This document shows, piece after piece, positions 33,416 to 40,413 of a stretch of DNA of 64,000 nucleotides. How positions within the stretch are numbered: position 1 is the stretch's first letter; each line of letters starts with the position of its first letter. A model generated the notes under the pieces. It had not been told where the DNA came from. It ran no database searches and saw only the letters and a program-made list of their open reading frames with translations. Source of the stretch: an uncultured Clostridia bacterium (lineage in GTDB: Bacteria; Bacillota; Clostridia; Christensenellales; Borkfalkiaceae); assembly GCA_947626105.1 (NCBI GenBank), contig CANQQY010000006.1:43300-107299 (forward strand), read 5' to 3'. The position numbers and the translations under genes were made by a program.

Positions 33416-33942
33416 TGTTTACCCCCCCTTGCGTTTCTGTATTTCTTCAAAGCGCGGTAATATTTCGTCTTGACCGTCCTCTCGTTCTGTTCCAGCTTCA
33501 CGGCAATATCCCCGAACCTGAGATCCTCGATCAGATGAAGAAGAATGATGCGGATATCCTCTTCGGATAATACCCTCTTCATATCCTCGATCAGAGCCTC
33601 GAAGCCGCCGCTTGGATCGGTTTCCCCGAACGTCTCGGACGGAAACCCTTCCTCGTCCATCGGAACGACTTTGCCGTTTTTCTTTCTCATATCGAGCGCA
33701 AGATTTTTTGCGCATACCGTCAGATACGACCTCACGGACGTACGGACGTCTCCCGCATGGTTGAAAAAACGGACAAACGTCTCCTGCACGACGTCCTCGA
33801 TATCCGCTTTTTCTTTGATATAGCGCGCCGCGATAAAACAGACCAAGGGTTTGTACTTGGTGTAGAGATATTGAAATGTGGCTTTCGGCTCATCCCTTTT
33901 GCCCGAACGGATCGCAGAATAAAGCCGTCTTTCGTCGGTCAT
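33412..33942 (-). CDS. ECF-family RNA polymerase sigma factor
   Basis: The 176-residue protein has sigma region 2 (ATFQYLYTKYKPLVCFIAARYIK, DIEDVVQETFVRFFNH, LTVCAKNLALDMRKK) and region 4 (SEEDIRIILLHLIEDLRFGDIAVKLEQNERTVKTKYYRALKKYR). It lacks regions 1 and 3, as ECF factors do. AGGA lies about 11 nt before the ATG. An ECF-type promoter (GAAAC and CGTC boxes) immediately upstream suggests autoregulation. The anti-sigma-like gene and a lipoprotein gene follow with ATGA overlaps, so the three are one unit. Confidence 0.93.
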   Translation of the reverse strand: MTDERRLYSAIRSGKRDEPKATFQYLYTKYKPLVCFIAARYIKEKADIEDVVQETFVRFFNHAGDVRTSVRSYLTVCAKNLALDMRKKNGKVVPMDEEGFPSETFGETDPSGGFEALIEDMKRVLSEEDIRIILLHLIEDLRFGDIAVKLEQNERTVKTKYYRALKKYRNARGGKQ

Positions 33943-33964
33943 GCCCGAATTTTCCTTTTCATAA

Positions 33965-33996
33965 GATTAGACGATCGAGGGTTCCGAAAAGTTTCA
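33965..33996 (-). promoter_or_regulatory. ECF-type autoregulatory promoter
   Basis: On the minus strand TGAAAC (33996-33991), 17 bp, CGTCTAATC (33973-33965). The GAAAC/CGTC pair at this spacing matches promoters of many ECF sigma factors (e.g. the SigW/SigX type). It lies about 22 nt before the sigma ATG, and no sigma-A promoter is evident. Confidence 0.7.
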
Positions 33997-34013
33997 TTTT
34001 TGGATTTTTTATG

Positions 34014-34049
34014 AAAAAACAGCTTCCGCGCTGTGAAGTGAAAGCCGTT
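34014..34049 (-). terminator. Terminator after valS
   Basis: On the minus strand a 10-bp stem (complement of 34040-34049 with 34018-34027, two wobble pairs) is followed by six Ts. It isolates valS from the ECF promoter. Confidence 0.75.
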
Positions 34050-34076
34050 TTTCATCTTAAATTCATGTGATCGGGC

Positions 34077-36701
34077 TCAATCGTTCAAGAGACGTAGCTG
34101 TTTTTCGATCTTCCCCTTCATATCCAGATATTTCTCCTTCTTCGCCCTCTCGTCGTCCACGAGTTTTTGGGGCGCCTTTGCGACGAAATTTTTATTCAGG
34201 AGCTTGCCGTCCGCACGGGCGATCTCTCCCATCACGCGGTCGAGCTCTTTTTCGAGCCGCGCCTTCTCCTTTTCGATATCGACAAGTTCGCCGAGCGGCA
34301 CAAAAAGATGCCCGATCTCGCAGACATGCGAGACCGTTTTCTCTCCCGCTTCCTCTCCCTTTTCGATAAAATCGATCTCGCTTGCGCCCGCAAGGCGGAG
34401 AATGGACTGTTTGTTGACGGAAAGAAGCCGCTTCTGTTCGGTCACGAGGAAGAGGCGGACCTTTCTCGAAGGCGGACAGCCGACTTCCGTCTTCATTGCC
34501 CGCACCGCTTTGATGAGATCAATGATCCCCTCGAACGTTTTTGCCTCTTTCTTATAGGACAGCTTGGTGTTGTAGCGGGGATACTCCGCCGCGATGATCC
34601 TTCCCCGCTCCCCGGGAAGATATCCGTAGATCTCTTCCGTAACGAAGGGAATGAAGGGATGAAGAAGTTTCAGAATATTTTCCAGCACAAAGACGAGCAC
34701 GCCGAGGGCGCCGCGCTTTTTCTCGGGATCGCCGCCGTAGAGAGCGGGCTTCGAGAGTTCGATGTACCAATCGCAGAAATCGCTCCAAACAAAGTCGGTG
34801 AGCTTGTCCGCCGCGATCCCCAAATCATATTTCTGCATGGAGAGCGTCGTCTCGCGGATGGCGGTCTGCAAGCGGGAGATGATCCACCTGTCCGCGGGTT
34901 GCAGTCTGATCTCGCCGAGCGGCGGGATCTCACAGTCCACATTCATGAGCACAAAGCGGGACGCGTTCCAGATCTTGTTGATGAAATTGCGGGCGGCCTC
35001 TACTTTTGTCTCGGTAAAGCGGGTATCGTTCCCGGGAGCGACGCCTGTCATGAGGGAAAGTCTCAGGGAATCCGCGCCGTATTTTTCGATGACTTCGAGC
35101 GGGTCGATCCCGTTTCCGAGGGACTTCGACATCTTTCTGCCCTGCTCGTCGCGGACGAGACCGTGGATGAGAACGTCGCGGAACGGCACTTTCTCCGTAT
35201 ATTCGATCCCCGAAAACATCATGCGCATGACCCAGAAGGGAATGATGTCGTACCCCGTCACGAGCGCATCCGTCGGGTAGAAATAGTTGAATTCGGGGGT
35301 CTTTTCCGGCCAGCCGAGGGTGGAAAAAGGCCAAAGCGCAGAGGAGAACCAAGTGTCGAGGCAATCCTCTTCCTGCCGAAGATTCGTGCCGCCGCAGACG
35401 GGGCAAACGGTCGGCGTCTCGCGGGCGACAATCGTCTCCCCGCAGTCGCAGTACCAGACGGGAATACGGTGTCCCCACCAAAGCTGGCGGGAAATGCACC
35501 AGTCGCGGATATTTTCAAGCCAGTTGAAATAGATCTTCGCAAAACGGTCGGGAACGAACTTCGTCTTATTCTTCATGACCGCGGCGATCGCGGGCTTTGC
35601 GAGAGGCGCCATCTTGACGAACCATTGTTTGGAGACAACGGGTTCCACGACGGCGTGGCATCTGTGGCAATGCCCCACGTTATGGGTATGCGGCTCGATC
35701 TTGACGAGAAGCCCGAGCTCTTTCATCTTATTTACGATGCGTTTTCTCGCCTCGTAGCGGTCGAGTCCCGAAAACTCCCCGCAAGGTTCGTTCATGGAGC
35801 CGTCGTCCCCCATCACGCGGATCATGGGAAGATTATGGCGGAGCCCCACTTCGAAATCGTTGGGATCGTGGGCGGGCGTGATCTTGACGGCGCCCGTCCC
35901 GAACGCGGGATCGACGTATTCGTCGGCGACGACAGGGATCTTTCTGTCCGTAAGGGGAAGAAGAAGGGTTTTCCCGACAAAACGCGCATATCTTTCATCG
36001 GCGGGATTGACCGCGACGGCGGTATCGCCGAGCATCGTCTCGGGACGGGTCGTCGCAATGACGATCTTCTCGTCCGATCCCTCTACGGGATAGGCAAAAT
36101 GCCAAAAATTGCCCGCGTCCTCCGTGTGCTCGACCTCTTCGTCCGAAAGAGCAGTTTTGCAATCGGGGCACCAATTGATGATACGGCTTCCGCGGTAGAT
36201 CAAGCCTTTTTCGTAGAGGCGGCAGAAGGCTTCGCGCACGGCTTTCGAGCACTTTTCGTCCATGGTGAAGGTGAGCCGCGACCAGTCGCAGGAACATCCG
36301 AGTTTTTTCAGCTGTCCGACGATCGTTCCGCCGTATTGCTCCTTCCACGCCCATGCGCGGCGCAGAAACTCTTCCCTCCCGAGTTCTTCCTTGCTCGTCC
36401 CCTCTTCGCGCAGTTTTTCGACGATTTTATGTTCCGTCGCGAGGGACGCATGGTCGGTTCCGGGCAGCCAAAGGGCGGAATAGCCCTGCATGCGTTTGAA
36501 GCGGATCACGATGTCCTGCATCGTCTCGTCCATTGCGTGCCCCATATGAAGCTGCCCCGTGATATTGGGGGGCGGCATCATGACGGTAAAAGGGATCTTT
36601 GCGGGATCCATCTCCGCGCGGAAGCAATTTTCTTCCATCCACTGCGCGTAGATGCGCTCCTCAAAGTCTTTGGGATCATAGGTTGTCTGCATTTCTTTCA
36701 T
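34077..36701 (-). CDS. valS: Valyl-tRNA synthetase
   Basis: This 874-residue class I synthetase has MPPPNITGQLHMGHAM (HIGH signature, near residue 50). The CP1 editing domain contains TTRPETMLGDTAVAVNP and GTGAVKITPAHDPNDFEVG. GRKMSKSLGNGIDPL (KMSKS, near 524), an anticodon-binding domain and the C-terminal coiled-coil arm (LVDIEKEKARLEKELDRV) follow. GGTGG lies 4 nt before the ATG; upstream in-frame codons are not conserved. A perfect promoter lies about 30 nt upstream and leaves no room for a T-box leader, unlike many Firmicutes valS genes. Confidence 0.97.
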   Translation of the reverse strand: MKEMQTTYDPKDFEERIYAQWMEENCFRAEMDPAKIPFTVMMPPPNITGQLHMGHAMDETMQDIVIRFKRMQGYSALWLPGTDHASLATEHKIVEKLREEGTSKEELGREEFLRRAWAWKEQYGGTIVGQLKKLGCSCDWSRLTFTMDEKCSKAVREAFCRLYEKGLIYRGSRIINWCPDCKTALSDEEVEHTEDAGNFWHFAYPVEGSDEKIVIATTRPETMLGDTAVAVNPADERYARFVGKTLLLPLTDRKIPVVADEYVDPAFGTGAVKITPAHDPNDFEVGLRHNLPMIRVMGDDGSMNEPCGEFSGLDRYEARKRIVNKMKELGLLVKIEPHTHNVGHCHRCHAVVEPVVSKQWFVKMAPLAKPAIAAVMKNKTKFVPDRFAKIYFNWLENIRDWCISRQLWWGHRIPVWYCDCGETIVARETPTVCPVCGGTNLRQEEDCLDTWFSSALWPFSTLGWPEKTPEFNYFYPTDALVTGYDIIPFWVMRMMFSGIEYTEKVPFRDVLIHGLVRDEQGRKMSKSLGNGIDPLEVIEKYGADSLRLSLMTGVAPGNDTRFTETKVEAARNFINKIWNASRFVLMNVDCEIPPLGEIRLQPADRWIISRLQTAIRETTLSMQKYDLGIAADKLTDFVWSDFCDWYIELSKPALYGGDPEKKRGALGVLVFVLENILKLLHPFIPFVTEEIYGYLPGERGRIIAAEYPRYNTKLSYKKEAKTFEGIIDLIKAVRAMKTEVGCPPSRKVRLFLVTEQKRLLSVNKQSILRLAGASEIDFIEKGEEAGEKTVSHVCEIGHLFVPLGELVDIEKEKARLEKELDRVMGEIARADGKLLNKNFVAKAPQKLVDDERAKKEKYLDMKGKIEKQLRLLND

Positions 36702-36737
36702 AGAACCACCGCCGTTCGCAAGGCGCGAACACTCATA

Positions 36738-36766
36738 ATTATATCGCATAATTTTTGCATTGTCAA
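36738..36766 (-). promoter_or_regulatory. Perfect consensus promoter of valS
   Basis: On the minus strand TTGACA (36766-36761), 17-bp spacer, TATAAT (36743-36738). Confidence 0.9.
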
Positions 36767-36819
36767 CCATAAGCGGGGCGGGCATAGAATGTAATATCCT
36801 ATTTTTTACGGAGACGACT

Positions 36820-37812
36820 ATGAAAAAAATTTTGGCAACCTTCGGAGCGCTCCTCTTTGCGCTCCTTCCCCTCTCCGCCTGCGGCGGAGATAACGACGGT
36901 CTTATGACCGTCCGAATCAACGAAGTGACCCATTCCGTTTTCTACGCGCCCATGTATCTTGCCGATTCCCTCGGCTATTTTGAGGAAGAAGGTATCAAAA
37001 TCGAGCTCACGAACGGAGGCGGCGCGGATAAAGTGATGACGGCGGTGCTATCGGGCGATGCCGATATCGGTTTTTGCGGTCCCGAAGCGGCGTTCTACGT
37101 TGCGACGGGCGGCACGAGCGATACGCCCACCGTATTCGGACAGCTCACCATGCGGGACGGCTCGTTCCTCGTCGGAAGAGAGCCGCAGCCCGACTTCAAA
37201 TGGGAAGATCTTGCGGGCAAAAATATCCTCGCCGGCAGACAGGGCGGCGTTCCCGCAATGACCTTTGAATACATCCTGAAAGAACATCACGTCGAAAATT
37301 ACACGCTGAATTTCGACGTATCCTTCAATAACATGACCGCGGCGTTCCTCGAAGGCACGTCGGACTACTGCACGATGTTCGAACCCGTTGCCTCCGAAGT
37401 ACAGGCGGCGGGGAACGGCTACATCGTCGCCGCGGTCGGCGGAGCGAGCGGCGAGGTGCCCTATACGAGCTATATTGCAAAAAAATCATGGCTGGAAAAG
37501 AACACCGACGTCGCAAAAGGATTTCTCCGCGCCATGCTCAAAGCGGTGAAATACGCGCAGGAAGAGACCCCCGAAAAGATCGCGGAGGGACTTACCAAGG
37601 CGTTCCCGGATACTTCGAAAGAATCGCTCGCGACGAGCATCCGGAGCTATCAGGGCATCAACGCGTGGAAAAGCGATATGCAGATCACCGAAAGCAGCTA
37701 CAACCGCCTCCTCGACATCATTGACGAAGCGGGCGAACTTACGGAGCGCATCCCCTTTGCGACGCTCGCAGACAACAGCCTTGTCAAGGAAGTTTACGAA
37801 GAACTCTTTTAA
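36820..37812 (+). CDS. ABC transporter substrate-binding lipoprotein (NitT/TauT/NMT1 type)
   Basis: The 330-residue product has a lipoprotein signal (MKKILATFGALLFALLPLSAC, lipobox LSAC). Its periplasmic-binding fold has the features of NMT1/SsuA/ThiY proteins: NEVTHSVFYAPMYLADSLGYFEEEGIKIEL, SGDADIGFCGPEAAF, LAGKNILAGRQGGVPAMTFEYIL and YTSYIAKKSWLEKN. Such proteins bind sulfonates, nitrate analogues or thiamine precursors; substrate unknown here. GGAG precedes the ATG by 6 nt. It is first in a three-gene importer operon. Confidence 0.88.
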   Translation: MKKILATFGALLFALLPLSACGGDNDGLMTVRINEVTHSVFYAPMYLADSLGYFEEEGIKIELTNGGGADKVMTAVLSGDADIGFCGPEAAFYVATGGTSDTPTVFGQLTMRDGSFLVGREPQPDFKWEDLAGKNILAGRQGGVPAMTFEYILKEHHVENYTLNFDVSFNNMTAAFLEGTSDYCTMFEPVASEVQAAGNGYIVAAVGGASGEVPYTSYIAKKSWLEKNTDVAKGFLRAMLKAVKYAQEETPEKIAEGLTKAFPDTSKESLATSIRSYQGINAWKSDMQITESSYNRLLDIIDEAGELTERIPFATLADNSLVKEVYEELF

Positions 37813-37834
37813 CGACTGAACGGAAGGCACGCCT

Positions 37835-38572
37835 ATGAAAAACGAAATTCTGCGCTTTGAGGACGTAACATTTACCTATCATACAAGGCGCGGAGAGACG
37901 ACGGCGGCGGACGGACTCACCTTCTCGGTTCGGGAAGGTGAATTTGTTGCCATCATCGGACCCTCCGGCTGCGGAAAAACGACCCTTTTATCTCTCGCGG
38001 CAGGGCTTCTTTCCCCCTCTTCGGGGAAAGTGACGCGTTCGGGCAGTTGCGGTTATATGCTGCAAAAGGATGAACTCTTCCATTGGCGCAATATCGAGAA
38101 AAATATCTTTTTGCCGCTTGAAATCAAGCGCCAAAACACGCCGGAGCGCCGCAAACAGGCGCTTGACCTCGCAAAAAAATACGGGCTCGGGGAGTTTTTG
38201 CAGAGCTTCCCGCCCCAGCTTTCGGGCGGCATGCGGCAAAGGGCGGCGCTCATCAGGACGCTTGCAACGGAGCCCGACATCCTGCTTCTCGACGAACCCT
38301 TCTCGGCGCTTGACTACCAGACCCGCCTCAACGTCTGCGAGGACGTCTCCTCCATCATACGGAGCGAAAAAAAGACCGCTCTTCTCATCACGCACGACAT
38401 TTCCGAAGCGATCTCGCTCGCCGACCGTGTGCTTGTCCTCTCCCCCCGCCCCACAAAAGTCTCCCATGAGCACGAACTCGACTTCGGGGAAGAGACGCGC
38501 CCCATCAAACGCCGTGAGATGCCGCAATTTTCCACATGGTTTGAATTACTTTGGAGGGAACTGAACGCATGA
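37835..38572 (+). CDS. ABC transporter ATP-binding protein (SsuB/TauB type)
   Basis: The 245-residue ATPase has Walker A GPSGCGKTT (near residue 42), Q-loop, signature LSGGMRQRAALIRTL, Walker B ILLLDEPFSALD and the switch His in LLITHDISEA. It powers the importer made with the flanking binding protein and permease. GGAAGG precedes the ATG. The stop overlaps the permease start in ATGA. Confidence 0.93.
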   Translation: MKNEILRFEDVTFTYHTRRGETTAADGLTFSVREGEFVAIIGPSGCGKTTLLSLAAGLLSPSSGKVTRSGSCGYMLQKDELFHWRNIEKNIFLPLEIKRQNTPERRKQALDLAKKYGLGEFLQSFPPQLSGGMRQRAALIRTLATEPDILLLDEPFSALDYQTRLNVCEDVSSIIRSEKKTALLITHDISEAISLADRVLVLSPRPTKVSHEHELDFGEETRPIKRREMPQFSTWFELLWRELNA

Positions 38573-39375
38573 AACACGAATATTCGGCGGAACACAGAAA
38601 ATATCTCGGAAAACGAAAAAGAAACCTTGCCCTCGTCTGGGTGTTGCGCCTCGGGCTTCTCGCCCTGCTTCTCGGGCTTTGGGAGATGATCACAAGGCTC
38701 GGCTGGGTAGACCCCTTTCTGACGAGCTCCCCTTCCCGCATCGGAAAAACGATCGCGTCGCTCTATCTCGACGGGTCTCTCTTCTACCACATCGGCGTGA
38801 CGCTTCTCGAAACGATGATCGGCTTTGTCATCGCCGTCGTCGGCGGGTGCATCATCGCGCTCGCGCTTTGGTGGAGCGAAACGCTAAGAAGAGTGCTCGA
38901 ACCCTATATCGTCGTCCTGAACGCGCTTCCGAAGATCGCATTGGGGCCGCTCATCATCATCTGGTTCGGTACGGGAAGCGAGGCAATCGTCTTTATGACG
39001 GTTCTCGTCGGCATCATCGTCGCAACGCTGCATATGCTCTCCGCCTTCCTTGCGACCGACAACAACAAGATCCTGCTGCTCCGTTCGATGGGAGCGAGCA
39101 AATTCCAGATTTTAAGAAAACTCGTGATCCCTTCCTCGCTCGCTTCCTTCATCTCCATGCTGAAAGTCAACGTCGGCATGGCGTGGATCGGCTCGATCAT
39201 GGGCGAATATATCGTCTCACGCGCGGGGCTCGGATATCTCATCGTTTACGGCGGACAGGTGTTCAAGCTGGATCTTGTGATGGCTTCCACCTGTATTCTC
39301 TGCGTGCTCGCCGCCGGCATGTATTTCCTTGTGGTGCTTCTTGAAAAGCTGATCGTAAAGGATGCAGAGAGCTGA
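38569..39375 (+). CDS. ABC transporter permease (SsuC/TauC type)
   Basis: The 268-residue BPD_transp_1 permease has about six membrane helices and the EAA-loop region LLRSMGASKFQILRKLVIPSSLASFISMLKV, followed by WIGSIMGEYIVSRAGLGYLI. I start at the ATG in the ATGA overlap (38569), not at the TTG of the longer frame. Its last ~53 codons are covered on the other strand by the 3' end of the YkvI-like gene, an unusually long convergent overlap. Confidence 0.92.
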   Translation: MKHEYSAEHRKYLGKRKRNLALVWVLRLGLLALLLGLWEMITRLGWVDPFLTSSPSRIGKTIASLYLDGSLFYHIGVTLLETMIGFVIAVVGGCIIALALWWSETLRRVLEPYIVVLNALPKIALGPLIIIWFGTGSEAIVFMTVLVGIIVATLHMLSAFLATDNNKILLLRSMGASKFQILRKLVIPSSLASFISMLKVNVGMAWIGSIMGEYIVSRAGLGYLIVYGGQVFKLDLVMASTCILCVLAAGMYFLVVLLEKLIVKDAES

Positions 39376-40275
39376 AAAAACCACCCCGGCGATCCCGATC
39401 ACGGGATACAGCACGGATACGATCCCCGAAAGACCGACCCGCGAGAGAAGAAACGCCGCAAAGAGCACTCCGCCCTTTGCGGCAATTTTCTTTTTGCCGG
39501 AAAGTTGATCGCACGCCGAAAGCGGCGCATAGAGCGAGGAGACGAGCGAGGTAAGGATCGCGAGCGCCACCGCCGCACGGAAGAATTTTCCCCCTACGGC
39601 ATAGAGAAAAGGCATTTCCGCCCGGATCGCTGCCGAACCTTCTCCGTAGACGCGGCTGAGAATGCACACACCCGCAAGCGCGATCACGGCAGACGCGAAA
39701 AAAGCGGAAAGGACGGGCTTTTTCAGTTTCAGACCCGCGTCCATGAGAACGGGCGCGATGAGAAGCGAATTCATTGCCGCATAGAGCGTTCCCCCGAACG
39801 GGATATCTCTCCCCGTCGGATAGAAAAAAGCGTGCCGCCCGCCCGCGCAGAAAAATACAAACAGCAGGAGAAAGGGAACAAGAATGAGATTGAGGATCCC
39901 GATCCCCCGCATCCCTTTATTCAAAAAGAACACGGAGAGCGCCAGCCCCGAGCAGGAAAGGAGCGGCGTCCATTGCGGTTTGAGCGCGTCGAGCCCCGCA
40001 AGCATTCCCGCAGCCGAAACAAAGGCGCAAGCGATAAAGAGCGCATGCACGAACCCCTTTCCCCTTCCGAAAAGACCCAAAACGCCGCGGAATCCGCCGT
40101 ATTTTTTTCCGAGGAGCAGATAGAGCGAAGAGAGCAAAAAGAAAAGAATTGCAGAGAAGATGAGCGGCAGGAGAAATCTCTCCGCGCCGAAAAAGCGGAC
40201 AAGCTCGGCGCCCGAAATGAACCCCGCGCCGATCGTTCCCCCCACGATAAAAAAAGTCCCCGCAAGCACACCCAT
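39217..40275 (-). CDS. YkvI-like membrane protein (APC-superfamily relative)
   Basis: The 352-residue protein is almost entirely hydrophobic, with about ten helices. It begins GTFFIVGGTIGAGFISGAELVRFFG, the discontinuous-helix motif of YkvI/COG3949 transporters in the APC/LeuT superfamily. The substrate is unknown; family members are loosely tied to amino-acid or branched-chain uptake. After the last helix (FSALCILYDQLFKKHHKE) about 35 polar residues (HAGGEHAENTGGSHH...) follow that are encoded entirely antisense to the ABC permease. This tail is probably non-conserved and arose by loss of an earlier stop. The start is not certain. Confidence 0.75.
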   Translation of the reverse strand: MGVLAGTFFIVGGTIGAGFISGAELVRFFGAERFLLPLIFSAILFFLLSSLYLLLGKKYGGFRGVLGLFGRGKGFVHALFIACAFVSAAGMLAGLDALKPQWTPLLSCSGLALSVFFLNKGMRGIGILNLILVPFLLLFVFFCAGGRHAFFYPTGRDIPFGGTLYAAMNSLLIAPVLMDAGLKLKKPVLSAFFASAVIALAGVCILSRVYGEGSAAIRAEMPFLYAVGGKFFRAAVALAILTSLVSSLYAPLSACDQLSGKKKIAAKGGVLFAAFLLSRVGLSGIVSVLYPVIGIAGVVFSALCILYDQLFKKHHKEIHAGGEHAENTGGSHHKIQLEHLSAVNDEISEPRA

Positions 40276-40281
40276 CCTTTT

Positions 40282-40302
40282 TTTCTATGCAAAGCATAGA
40301 AA
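40282..40302. promoter_or_regulatory. Perfect 9-bp inverted repeat before the YkvI-like gene
   Basis: TTTCTATGC-AAA-GCATAGAAA. It starts 7 bp from the YkvI-like ATG and 32 bp from dispersed element copy 3. It shares TATG/CATA half-sites with that element, so both may be operators of the divergent PadR regulator (inference). Confidence 0.5.
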
Positions 40303-40333
40303 ATTTATGAAAAATTTGCATTTTTTGTAAAAA

Positions 40334-40355
40334 TTATGTCTGACATAGTACTCTG
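40334..40355 (+). repeat. Dispersed palindromic element, copy 3 (beside the padR promoter)
   Basis: TTATGTC, T, GACATA, GTACTCTG. It ends 4 bp before the -35 box of the PadR gene. It is the only copy in a divergent intergenic region rather than at a gene's 3' end. Confidence 0.8.
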
Positions 40356-40359
40356 CCTA

Positions 40360-40388
40360 TTGACAAAAAACGAAAAATGTATTATAAT
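40360..40388 (+). promoter_or_regulatory. Perfect consensus promoter of the PadR gene
   Basis: TTGACA (40360-40365), 17-bp spacer, TATAAT (40383-40388), about 25 nt before the ATG. Confidence 0.92.
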
Positions 40389-40413
40389 GGGGAAAAACCA
40401 AGGAGGAACGTCT

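Noticed and set aside
36701..36766. T-box riboswitch before valS
   Set aside because: The perfect promoter leaves only about 30 nt of leader, too short for a T-box.
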